Position numbers and translations under genes: made by a program
The notes under the pieces: model-generated
Told to the model about the DNA's origin: nothing
Seen by the model: the letters and a program-made list of their open reading frames with translations, nothing else
Database searches by the model: none
Shown here: piece by piece, positions 1 to 6,562 of the stretch
Position numbering within the stretch: the first letter of the stretch is position 1
Layout: each line of letters opens with the position of its first letter
DNA from: Dehalococcoidia bacterium
GTDB lineage: Bacteria; Chloroflexota; Dehalococcoidia; SZUA-161
DNA: 15,639 bases
Assembly: GCA_004376205.1 (NCBI GenBank)
Contig: SOKG01000158.1
Location: 1-15,639 of the forward strand
Reading direction: 5' to 3'

Positions 1-413
1 TTGCGCAGCTGGAAATGAACGAAGAAGCGGAGCGGCTGATTTATCTTCGTGACCAATTAATTGAGGGTCTGCGGGAGAGGATCGACGGTATGCAACTGAA
101 TGGTCATCCCGGGAAAAGGTTACCCAACAATGTCGATGTGAGCATCCAATTCGTTGAGGGAGAGTCAATGCTTCTTAGACTGGATATGGAGGGTATCGCT
201 GCCTCTACCGGCTCGGCCTGCAGCTCCAGCACCCTTGCGCCATCGCATGTCCTGCTGGCGCTGGGATTGTTGCCTGAGCAGGCTCATGGCTCATTGCGAT
301 TTACCCTGGGAAGAGAGACCACCAAGGAGGAAATAGGGCGCGTTTTAGAGGTATTGCCCCCCATCGTGGCTAAACTAAGGTCCATGTCTCCACTATTGAG
401 AAGTAGGGCATAA
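1..413 (+). CDS. iscS: Cysteine desulfurase, NifS/IscS type, C-terminal part (5' end outside window)
   Basis: This PLP enzyme takes sulfur from L-cysteine and passes it as a persulfide to acceptors such as IscU and MnmA, both encoded just downstream. The frame is open to the left edge (codons run from base 3), so the gene is truncated by the window; the ATG at 15 is internal. About 136 residues remain, covering the small C-terminal domain. The segment RLPNNV is followed by VEGESMLLRLD and then the active-site loop STGSACSS, whose Cys (codon 219-221) is the persulfide-carrying residue. SHVLLALGL and GSLRFTLG, also conserved in this family, follow. PLP-binding Lys and His lie outside the window. 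The stop is 16 nt before iscU. A NifS-type paralogue cannot be told from IscS here, but the class is secure. Confidence 0.95.
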   Translation, partial: AQLEMNEEAERLIYLRDQLIEGLRERIDGMQLNGHPGKRLPNNVDVSIQFVEGESMLLRLDMEGIAASTGSACSSSTLAPSHVLLALGLLPEQAHGSLRFTLGRETTKEEIGRVLEVLPPIVAKLRSMSPLLRSRA

Positions 414-429
414 ACAGGAGATTACGAGG

Positions 430-849
430 ATGTCTGCAGACACGAGGTCGCTCTATAGTGAGAAGGTGATGGAACACTTCAGAAATCCCAGGAACGTAGG
501 GGAGATCGAAGATCCTGATGGCACTGGTCATGTGGGGAACCCCGTTTGCGGCGACATAATGGAGCTCTATATCAGGGTGAAGAATGGCGTTATCACAGAT
601 GCCAAATTCAAGACCTTTGGCTGTGGCGCAGCCATTGCCACCAGCAGTATGATCACTGAGATGGTAAAAGGAAAGAGCATAGAAGAGGCATTAAAGATCT
701 CAAATCACGCGGTGGCCGAAGCCTTAGACGGGCTGCCACCGATTAAGATGCACTGCTCAGTTTTGGCCGAGGAGGCCCTTAGATCGGCCGTCAACGACTA
801 CTTGAACAACCGCGAAAAGAATGGATTGAAGAATGAACGGTCTTCTTGA
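430..849 (+). CDS. iscU: Iron-sulfur cluster assembly scaffold IscU/NifU N-terminal type
   Basis: This is a cytoplasmic scaffold on which [2Fe-2S] or [4Fe-4S] clusters are built from sulfur supplied by the desulfurase. The 139-residue product has the three cluster-binding cysteines in their family contexts: Cys40 in NPVCGD, Cys65 in FGCGAA and Cys109 in KMHCSV. Asp42, the conserved residue next to the first Cys, is present. LPPIK at 102-106 corresponds to the LPPVK site that the HscA/DnaK-type chaperone recognises in IscU. The length matches stand-alone IscU, with no NifU C-terminal domain. An AGGAG-like site (about 416-420) precedes the ATG. Its place between iscS and mnmA is the classic sulfur-transfer arrangement. 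Confidence 0.96.
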   Translation: MSADTRSLYSEKVMEHFRNPRNVGEIEDPDGTGHVGNPVCGDIMELYIRVKNGVITDAKFKTFGCGAAIATSSMITEMVKGKSIEEALKISNHAVAEALDGLPPIKMHCSVLAEEALRSAVNDYLNNREKNGLKNERSS

Positions 850-870
850 GATCGGAGAAAGCTGAGAACT

Positions 871-1950
871 ATGGCCCGAGTAATGGTAGCTATGAGCGGT
901 GGAGTGGATTCATCGGTCGCTGCTGCCCTTCTCAAAGAGGAGGGTTATGAGGTCGTCGGGGTGACCATGAGGATATGGAACGGCGAACCTCTTCCCAGTA
1001 GAGAGAAGACTCGTGGTTGCTGCTACGGCCCAGAGGAAGAGGACATAGCGGACGCCGGCAAGGTTGCCCAGGCCTTAGGGATTCCCTTCCACGTTCTTGA
1101 CCTCAGACGAGAATACAAAACCGAGGTTCTGGACTACGTTCTCCGAGAGTATCTGTCCGCAAGAACGCCCAATCCTTGCGTTCAATGTAATCGCAGCGTT
1201 AAGCTGGATAAGCTGGTCGAAAAGGCTTGGCAAGCTGGCATTGGCTTTGATTATGTCGCTACAGGCCACTATGCTCGGGTGGAATGGGCGGAAAGCAAGG
1301 GTCGCCATCTACTCAAAAAGGCCAGAGACGAAACCAAGGATCAGTCCTACTTCCTCTCCTCTTTGTCCCAGGCGCAACTCGGCCGCTGCCTTTTTCCCTT
1401 GGGCAACCACACCAAGAAAGAGGTGAGGAGGTTGGCTTCCGGTTTTGACCTCGACGTGGATGATAGGCCTGAGAGTCAGGATTTTGTCGCAGGAGGTTAT
1501 TCCTCTCTGTTGACGGCAGCCGCACGACCGGGTCCCATTCTTGACAGGCAGGGGAACGTCCTGGGTGAGCACCGAGGAATCCCGTTTTATACCATTGGCC
1601 AACGCAAAGGGCTGGGCGTATCGATGAGCAAAGCTCTTTATGTTACCAGTATTGACCAGAAAAGAAATGCCGTCGTCGTCGGAACAAAAGAGGATGTGTA
1701 TGGAGACGAGCTTATGTGCGCTCAGCTGAACTGGATAGCGATACAAGGGCTGAGACACCCTACCAAGGTAAAGGCGAAGATAAGGTCCAGTCACAGAGAG
1801 ACTGAAGCCGTGATAGCTCCCCTGGGCAAGGACGAGGTGCATGTCAAGTTCGAGGAGCCGCAGATGGCGATTACCCCGGGGCAGGCGATAGTCTTCTACA
1901 ATAGAGACGTGGTTCTGGGTGGCGGCACAATAGAACGGACAACGAGGTGA
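871..1950 (+). CDS. mnmA: tRNA-specific 2-thiouridylase MnmA
   Basis: MnmA adenylates U34 of the Lys, Glu and Gln tRNAs and replaces O2 with sulfur to give the 2-thiouridine part of mnm5s2U. The 359-residue length is normal. The PP-loop SGGVDSS (residues 9-15) binds ATP. TPNPCVQCNRSVK holds Cys103 and Cys106, and ATGHYARV (130-137), KDQSYFL (156-162) and HRGIPFYTIGQRKGLG follow in family order, then the C-terminal beta-barrel. Two features differ from the E. coli enzyme. The first cysteine region is CxxC rather than DxxC, and the SQD motif (202-204) is followed by Phe-Val, so the usual second catalytic Cys (SQDIC) is absent. An extra Cys pair lies at 50-51. These point to an iron-sulfur-type MnmA subgroup. 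The gene lies 21 nt after iscU, in a cluster that would supply its sulfur. Confidence 0.95.
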   Translation: MARVMVAMSGGVDSSVAAALLKEEGYEVVGVTMRIWNGEPLPSREKTRGCCYGPEEEDIADAGKVAQALGIPFHVLDLRREYKTEVLDYVLREYLSARTPNPCVQCNRSVKLDKLVEKAWQAGIGFDYVATGHYARVEWAESKGRHLLKKARDETKDQSYFLSSLSQAQLGRCLFPLGNHTKKEVRRLASGFDLDVDDRPESQDFVAGGYSSLLTAAARPGPILDRQGNVLGEHRGIPFYTIGQRKGLGVSMSKALYVTSIDQKRNAVVVGTKEDVYGDELMCAQLNWIAIQGLRHPTKVKAKIRSSHRETEAVIAPLGKDEVHVKFEEPQMAITPGQAIVFYNRDVVLGGGTIERTTR

Positions 1951-1954
1951 CATC

Positions 1955-2413
1955 TTGGCCAGGATTCTTGCTGTTTGTAAAAGTGAAGAGAAGGGGACCA
2001 AGAAAGAATCAGTGATGGAAGGGTTGCTTGAGGAGGAGTTTGGTCTCGTCGGCGACGCCCACGCCGATTGCTGCACACACCGTCAGGTAAGCCTGCTGGC
2101 CATTGAGAGCATCGACAAGATGCGAGGAGCGGGTTTCGATGTGAGCGCCGGCGATTTTGCCGAGAACCTGACCACCGAAGGTGTTGACCTGGCCTCGCTG
2201 CCTGTCGGCACGCGCCTGTCCATCGGGCAAGACGCGATCCTGGAGGTTACCCAGATTGGCAAAGAGTGCCATACCGGATGCGCTATCTTTCGTCAGGTAG
2301 GCAAGTGCATAATGCCCAAAGAAGGGGTGTTCGCCAGGGTAATTCATGGTGGAGTAGTGAAGGCTGGAGACGAGCTTAAGGAGCAGGCAGGATTGAGTCG
2401 TGGTTACCATTAG
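1955..2413 (+). CDS. MOSC-domain protein, small stand-alone type
   Basis: This is a 152-residue cytoplasmic MOSC-domain protein. MOSC domains, known from molybdenum cofactor sulfurases and YiiM-like proteins, handle sulfur or the molybdenum cofactor through a conserved Cys. The diagnostic blocks are present: GDFAENLTTEG (66-76), LPVGTRLSIG (82-91), then VTQIGKECHTGC with Cys105, His106 and Cys109. Next come Cys118 and the PKEGVFARV block (121-129). The start is taken as TTG at 1955 because GAGGTGA, which includes the mnmA stop codon, lies 4 nt upstream. The end overlaps nadA by 14 nt. The substrate cannot be named. Its neighbours suggest sulfur transfer, but a role in molybdenum cofactor chemistry is equally possible, as no moa or mog gene is in the window. 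Confidence 0.88.
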   Translation: MARILAVCKSEEKGTKKESVMEGLLEEEFGLVGDAHADCCTHRQVSLLAIESIDKMRGAGFDVSAGDFAENLTTEGVDLASLPVGTRLSIGQDAILEVTQIGKECHTGCAIFRQVGKCIMPKEGVFARVIHGGVVKAGDELKEQAGLSRGYH

Positions 2414-3326
2414 AGAATCGTCCTTGGTGGATAGGATTCTGAAACTGAAGAAGACGAGAAACGCCGTTATTCTCGCCCATAACTACCAACTGGGCGAGGT
2501 TCAAGACATAGCGGATTTCGTCGGTGATTCCCTGGAGCTAAGCCAAAACGCTGCCAGGACCGGTGCCGATGTAATCGTCTTTTGTGGAGTTCATTTCATG
2601 GCGGAGACAGCCTCCATACTCTGCCCGGACAAAGTGGTCCTGCTGCCCGATGCTCATGCTGGCTGCCCTATGGCCGACATGATCACCGCCGAAGGGTTAC
2701 GACAAAAGAAGCAGGAGCTACCGGGGGCCACCGTAGTCTGCTACATAAACTCCTCAGCAGAGATCAAGGCAGAATCAGACGTCTGCTGTACATCTGCCAA
2801 CGCAGTCAAGGTGATAGAAAGCCTGGACGGGGCCAATGAGATCCTATTCGTCCCTGATCAATACCTAGGTGACTATATTGGGAGCAAGACCGGAAAGAAA
2901 ATGATACTGTGGCCTGGTTTCTGTCCCACGCACCTCAGAATTCAGCCACAGCATATCGTTAGGTTGAAACAAGAATATCCGCAAGCCAAGGTGATAGTCC
3001 ACCCTGAATGTCATCCAGAAGTGATCAGCCTTGCCGACGAGGTACTGAGCACAGGGGGAATGTGCAGATACGTCAAGGAGAGCGAGGCGGAGGACATAAT
3101 CGTGGGGACGGAGATCGGGATAATTCACAGGCTGCGAAAGGAAAGCCCCCGCAAAAGGTTTGTCCCTGTTTCCGAACAGGCGATCTGTCCCAGAATGAAG
3201 CTGATCAGCCTGGAGAAAATTCTGTGGTCTCTAGAAGATATGGCACCCGAAGTGAAGGTTCAGGAGGAGACTCGCCTCAAAGCAAAGGCAGCCGTGGACA
3301 GGATGCTGGAGATAGGCAGGGGATGA
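2400..3326 (+). CDS. nadA: Quinolinate synthase NadA
   Basis: NadA condenses iminoaspartate with dihydroxyacetone phosphate to give quinolinate, the pyridine precursor in de novo NAD synthesis, and needs a [4Fe-4S] cluster. The 308-residue protein shows the three internally repeated domains of the family. LAHNYQ (25-30), FCGVHFMAETA (61-71), PDAHAGCPMA (83-92), YINSSAEIKAESD (115-127), WPGFCPTH (171-178), HPEC (201-204), STGGM (217-221), GTEIG (236-240) and ICPRMK (262-267) are all recognisable. The likely cluster ligands are Cys89, Cys175 and Cys263. The start is a GTG inside the end of the MOSC gene. The nearest good Shine-Dalgarno, AAGGAG at 2378-2383, is rather far upstream, so translation may be coupled to the MOSC gene. 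The NAD partners nadB and nadC are not in the window. Confidence 0.96.
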   Translation: MVTIRESSLVDRILKLKKTRNAVILAHNYQLGEVQDIADFVGDSLELSQNAARTGADVIVFCGVHFMAETASILCPDKVVLLPDAHAGCPMADMITAEGLRQKKQELPGATVVCYINSSAEIKAESDVCCTSANAVKVIESLDGANEILFVPDQYLGDYIGSKTGKKMILWPGFCPTHLRIQPQHIVRLKQEYPQAKVIVHPECHPEVISLADEVLSTGGMCRYVKESEAEDIIVGTEIGIIHRLRKESPRKRFVPVSEQAICPRMKLISLEKILWSLEDMAPEVKVQEETRLKAKAAVDRMLEIGRG

Positions 3327-3799
3327 CGGCGGAGCAGACTGAGACAACGCATGTCCTGATTGGAGTGGGTGCCCGGGGGCTCAACACTAATTTCCATCTC
3401 CTCAGTGTTTATTTCTAGAAACCGTGAGCCAACCTACCGCGGTGCCTGGCATATCCAGCCTCCTCACGCCTGCACGAGGACGATCACAGACTCCTCACGG
3501 CTACCCTGTTCGACAACCGACTCGCTGTGTTCACCCCTCAGGTCGCCCTGAAGCGTGTTTCGACTCGGCGAGAGACCCACGCCAGATAGTGGCCCGAGGC
3601 CTATAGAGAACGTCTGAAGTCGAGTACATCTATCACCGTGGCCCTTTGAACCGGAGGCGTGGCAGAACGTACAAAGTTCAGTGACTTTCCTGGTTACTTC
3701 CGTCCCGTGGCTCCCTGTAGTATACTGTAGCCGATGCTTCAATCTACCCTGCAAAAGGCTTGGAATCTATTCTTGAAGTGAATAGAAAGGAGGCTCGAA
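3327..3799. other. Intergenic region between nadA and glnA (473 bases)
   Basis: I found no convincing gene, tRNA or riboswitch here. The short open frames on both strands show unbiased composition and no usable ribosome binding sites. No GC-rich hairpin followed by a T-run could be found after nadA, so no intrinsic terminator can be called. The final 80 bases hold a possible -10 element (TATACT) and the glnA ribosome binding site. The rest is unexplained, and is long compared with the tight packing of the flanking operons. Confidence 0.6.
3721..3726 (+). promoter_or_regulatory. Possible -10 element of the glnA promoter
   Basis: TATACT matches the sigma-70 -10 consensus at five of six positions and lies 73 bases before the glnA ATG. 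It sits within the 8-base palindrome AGTATACT. The region 17 bases upstream (TTCCGT) is a poor -35 match, so the promoter is weak or activator dependent. I saw no clear GlnR or NtcA operator. Confidence 0.35.
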
Positions 3800-5143
3800 A
3801 TGGCGACTAAGAACAGGCAAGAAAGCGGTGAATATGCCCTCAAGATGGCAAAGGAGCATGACGTGAAGTTCATCAGGCTCTGGTTCACAGACATCCTGGG
3901 CATGCTCAAAAGCTTCGCCATCACCGTCGAGGAACTGGAAAACGCCCTGGAGCTAGGGATGGGCTTCGACGGCTCATCCATACAGGGGTTTGCCCGCATC
4001 GATGAGAGCGACATGGTGGCACTGCCCGATCCCGACACCTTCCAGTTGCTCCCATGGAGACCAATGGAGCACCACGCTGTAGCCCGAATGTTTTGCGATA
4101 TTTTGAGGCCCGGCGGCAAGCCCTTCGATGGCGACCCCAGATATGTCCTGAAGAGAAACCTGAAGCGGGCTGCGGAAAAGGGTTACACCCTCTATGTCGG
4201 GCCTGAGCTGGAGTACTTCTACTTCAGTGACTCCAAGGGAACCGAGACACTGGACGAGGGTGGTTACTTCGATATGACAGCTCGAGACACAGCCACCGAC
4301 CTGAGGAATGAGACAGTCCTCACCCTTCAGGAAATGGGCATCGGCGTTGAGTTCTCCCATCATGAGGTTGCTCCCAGCCAGCATGAGATAGACATGCGGT
4401 ATACCGATGCCCTGACCATGGCCGACAACGTGATGACCTACCGCCTGGTAGTCAAAGAAATAGCCCTACAGCACGGGGTCTACGCTACCTTCATGCCCAA
4501 GCCAGTGTTCGGCGTCAACGGCAGCGGCATGCACGTGCACCAGTCGCTATTCAAAGGTGAACAGAACGCCTTCTTTGATGCCAAAGACCCCTATCACCTC
4601 TCCAAGACGGCCAAGTGCTATATAGCCGGGCTGCTGCAGCATGCCCCCGAAATCACATCCGTCACCAACCAGTGGGTCAATTCCTACAAGCGGCTGGTTC
4701 CCGGCTACGAAGCGCCAATTTATCTTTCCTGGGCGCGGCGCAACCGATCAGACCTGATCAGGGTACCGGAGTACCAGCCGGGCAGGGAGAAGTCCACCAG
4801 GATAGAGTTCAGGTCTCCTGACCCTGCCTGCAACCCCTACCTTGCCTTCAGCGTAATGCTCGCCGCCGGGCTGGAGGGGATCGAGAAGGGATACGAAGCT
4901 CCAGAGCCTGTGGAGGAAAATGTATATGAGATGAGCGACGAGGAGCGGGAAAGAAGGGGAGTAGGGACTCTACCCGGCAGCCTCATTGAGGCCATTCAGG
5001 TCACCGAGAAGAGCGAGGTCGTGCGAAAAGCCCTTGGCGACCACGTTTTCGATGCTTTCATAAAAAACAAAAGGATCGAATGGGACTACTACCGGACTCA
5101 CGTGTCGGAATATGAGCTTAAGAGATACTTGCCGATCTTGTGA
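3800..5143 (+). CDS. glnA: Glutamine synthetase type I, alpha subtype
   Basis: This enzyme joins ammonia to glutamate using ATP and is the main entry of nitrogen into metabolism; type I enzymes form dodecamers. The 447-residue product has the family blocks in order: FDGSSIQGF (56-64), GPELEYFYF (134-142), HHEVAPSQHEID (187-198), NGSGMHVHQSL (240-250), NSYKRLVPGYEAPIYLSW (294-311) and RIEFRSPDPACNPYLAF (334-350). It is of the short GSI-alpha kind. It lacks the roughly 25-residue insertion and the adenylylation Tyr region of the E. coli enzyme. It has Arg66 in GFARIDESD, aligned with the Bacillus Arg62 used in glutamine feedback inhibition. Regulation by feedback rather than adenylylation is therefore inferred. 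AAAGGAGG at 3786-3793, 6 nt before the ATG, fixes the start. It appears to be monocistronic. Confidence 0.97.
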   Translation: MATKNRQESGEYALKMAKEHDVKFIRLWFTDILGMLKSFAITVEELENALELGMGFDGSSIQGFARIDESDMVALPDPDTFQLLPWRPMEHHAVARMFCDILRPGGKPFDGDPRYVLKRNLKRAAEKGYTLYVGPELEYFYFSDSKGTETLDEGGYFDMTARDTATDLRNETVLTLQEMGIGVEFSHHEVAPSQHEIDMRYTDALTMADNVMTYRLVVKEIALQHGVYATFMPKPVFGVNGSGMHVHQSLFKGEQNAFFDAKDPYHLSKTAKCYIAGLLQHAPEITSVTNQWVNSYKRLVPGYEAPIYLSWARRNRSDLIRVPEYQPGREKSTRIEFRSPDPACNPYLAFSVMLAAGLEGIEKGYEAPEPVEENVYEMSDEERERRGVGTLPGSLIEAIQVTEKSEVVRKALGDHVFDAFIKNKRIEWDYYRTHVSEYELKRYLPIL

Positions 5144-5340
5144 ATCGAACGTAGTCCACCGTGTCTGTAACAGTCAACAGGAGGCGGATACGGATTGGCA
5201 TGGCCCAGACGAACACTGAGGGATTGACAAAGTCATACAAAAGTGGTAAATCTAGTACAGTCCGTTCCTTACTGAGACTGCGGACTAGAGGCACGACTCA
5301 ATATGAGCCTTCAGTCCCTACTATGCTTGTATTGCGGACT

Positions 5341-5356
5341 AAAAGCTTTTCGCGAA
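5341..5356. repeat. Abutting palindromes AAAAGCTTTT and TTCGCGAA
   Basis: AAAAGCTTTT (5341-5350) is a perfect 10-base palindrome, and TTCGCGAA (5349-5356) a perfect 8-base palindrome sharing two bases with it. They lie about 130 bases before the promoter of the downstream operon. They might be a protein-binding site, but palindromes this short also occur by chance. Confidence 0.3.
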
Positions 5357-5483
5357 TCAGTTGCGCCGTGTCTCTCAAGCCAGGAAAACCGCCGATTGGC
5401 ACCAAAGGGTTGTCCGGCGATGATAGTACTAACGGGGCTGCCAAATGATCAGAATGGGCCATCTGCAGTGAACCAAAAGGCTG

Positions 5484-5512
5484 TTGACAGTGATTATGAG
5501 CGATGCTATGCT
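5484..5512 (+). promoter_or_regulatory. Sigma-70-type promoter of the two-tubulin operon
   Basis: A perfect -35 hexamer TTGACA (5484-5489) is followed after exactly 17 bases by TATGCT (5507-5512), which matches the -10 consensus at four of six positions, including the key first two and last bases. Transcription would start near 5519, giving a leader of about 65 bases before the ATG at 5584. This rules out the in-frame ATG at 5503 as the start of the first gene. Confidence 0.65.
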
Positions 5513-5568
5513 TGGCGCAGCCCTCAGCAACTCCAGAATCAGGACTTTCATTGCCTCGCACATCTGGT

Positions 5569-5575
5569 AAAGGAG
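5569..5575 (+). promoter_or_regulatory. Ribosome binding site that decides the start at 5584
   Basis: AAAGGAG lies 8 nt before the ATG at 5584. The alternative in-frame ATG at 5503 has no such site and falls inside the promoter. Only the 5584 start gives a protein beginning with a normal signal peptide. Confidence 0.8.
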
Positions 5576-5583
5576 TATCGGTC

Positions 5584-6558
5584 ATGAAGCGAAAACGATT
5601 TCTTGCAATATTTGTTACATGCTCGATTTTGGCAATGGTGTTGGGCACAGCCACGACTTATGCTCAGGATGGGCCTCCGTCGCCTGCAATCATATCATCC
5701 CATGTTGTCGAGAACATCGATGGCACCGACGTGACCGAGGGTCACCTGATGGCTGGTGACACCTACACGGTCTCCTTTACGGTCAACGTCGGCGTTGATC
5801 TAGCCGATAATACACTGATCCTGTCCACTCCCATGGAGAAAGTGGGTGACAGGTATTGGCAGCTCGAAAACGCTTATGAGGGGGTGGATACTCAGTTATG
5901 GCAGCCAGGCCTATCCCAAATCGAGTTCAACGTGGTCGAAGGTGACGCTGAGTTCACACTAAGGGGGTCCGTACCTTCAGACTACACCTCGCAGGAGCTG
6001 CCTAACGAAGAGTACCTTCACTTCCCTAAGTCTATCTCTTTGATACAGCTTTCCCTCGGTCCAGATGGTGATCAACTAGGGGAACGTAGTCTGATTGTCA
6101 AGGATCAGGCAATACTTGCCTATGAGCAAACGCTGGCCGACAAAGAACTCTTACTGCAAGAAGCAACCACCGACCCCAATGAAGCCGACCCAAAATATGT
6201 GAAGCTGGTAGAAGACGTAATAGACCGTGCCGAGGATCTCTACGCAAACGGATATGTCGAGAACGCCAAAGATTTGCTTGATACCCTACCCATCTCTGTT
6301 TCCGGGTTCCCAATACCGGTGTCAGAAGAATCATCCCTGCCCTACCTCATTGGAATTATCGTGCTTGCAGTCATATTGATTGTTTCCGTTGCCCTTTTTC
6401 TCAGGGCAAGGGCCAATAGCAGCTTCATTCGCCAGCAAGTTGATGAGGAGGCCGGAAGACTGGATGTGCTCTCGGTCAGGATATCCAAAATCAATAAGCA
6501 GCTCGGGGAAGACGTCGAGCAGGTGAAGGAGCAACTGGAGAGGATTATTGGGAGGTGA
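5584..6558 (+). CDS. Secreted, single-span membrane protein with cytoplasmic coiled coil (first gene of two-tubulin operon)
   Basis: I do not recognise a named family. The 324-residue product starts with a signal peptide: basic MKRKR, a hydrophobic core over residues 6-23, and a likely cleavage after TYA at 27. Residues 30-175 form an outer domain rich in beta-type sequence. Residues 175-235 are helical and charged, resembling a stalk or a TPR-like hairpin. One membrane span runs at about 252-274 (LIGIIVLAVILIVSVALFL). The last 50 residues are a charged, heptad-like coiled coil ending in EQLERIIGR. The predicted topology is outer domain outside and coiled coil inside. The gene opens the operon, with its stop 4 nt before the large tubulin-like gene. 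A role linking the envelope to the cytoplasmic tubulin-like proteins is inferred from position and topology only. Confidence 0.85.
   Translation: MKRKRFLAIFVTCSILAMVLGTATTYAQDGPPSPAIISSHVVENIDGTDVTEGHLMAGDTYTVSFTVNVGVDLADNTLILSTPMEKVGDRYWQLENAYEGVDTQLWQPGLSQIEFNVVEGDAEFTLRGSVPSDYTSQELPNEEYLHFPKSISLIQLSLGPDGDQLGERSLIVKDQAILAYEQTLADKELLLQEATTDPNEADPKYVKLVEDVIDRAEDLYANGYVENAKDLLDTLPISVSGFPIPVSEESSLPYLIGIIVLAVILIVSVALFLRARANSSFIRQQVDEEAGRLDVLSVRISKINKQLGEDVEQVKEQLERIIGR
6550..6558 (+). promoter_or_regulatory. Ribosome binding site that decides the start at 6563
   Basis: GGGAGGTGA, which includes the stop codon of the preceding gene, lies 4 nt before the ATG at 6563. The in-frame TTG at 6548 would place this site inside the coding region, so ATG 6563 is preferred. 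Confidence 0.75.
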
Positions 6559-6562
6559 CCGA

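Larger units (their letters stand above)
5144..5583. other. Intergenic and leader region upstream of the two-tubulin operon (440 bases)
   Basis: No gene can be supported here. An open frame from 5161 has no correctly spaced ribosome binding site and an unlikely composition. The stretch contains a strong promoter near its end (5484-5512), two small abutting palindromes (5341-5356) and a 9-base direct repeat TGCGGACTA at 5279-5287 and 5333-5341. A second isolated TTGACA at 5224-5229 has no good -10 partner (best TAAATC). No intrinsic terminator was recognised after glnA. Confidence 0.6.

Noticed and set aside
1309..2076. Long minus-strand frame opposite mnmA and the MOSC gene
   Set aside because: It is a shadow of strongly coding plus-strand genes with full family motifs.
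3385..3430. Possible terminator hairpin after nadA (CTCA and GTTT pairing with AAAC and TGAG)
   Set aside because: The stem is split by an unpaired step and no T-run follows, so it does not meet the pattern of an intrinsic terminator.
3464..3754. Minus-strand 96-codon frame in the nadA-glnA gap
   Set aside because: Composition is not protein-like, there is no clear ribosome site, and it covers the possible glnA -10 element.
5161..5448. Plus-strand 95-codon frame after glnA
   Set aside because: AGGAGG lies 15 nt before the only internal ATG (5200), too far for normal initiation, and the product is low in hydrophobic pattern and resembles no family.
5503..5583. N-terminal extension of the first operon gene from the ATG at 5503
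   Set aside because: It overlaps the promoter -10 region, lacks a ribosome site and would bury the signal peptide; the ATG at 5584 has AAAGGAG 8 nt upstream.
5298..5654. Minus-strand open frame of 118 codons whose last 40 residues look protein-like
   Set aside because: It runs through the promoter and over the start of a well-supported gene, and has no recognised family. A decayed gene end remains possible, but I cannot support it.
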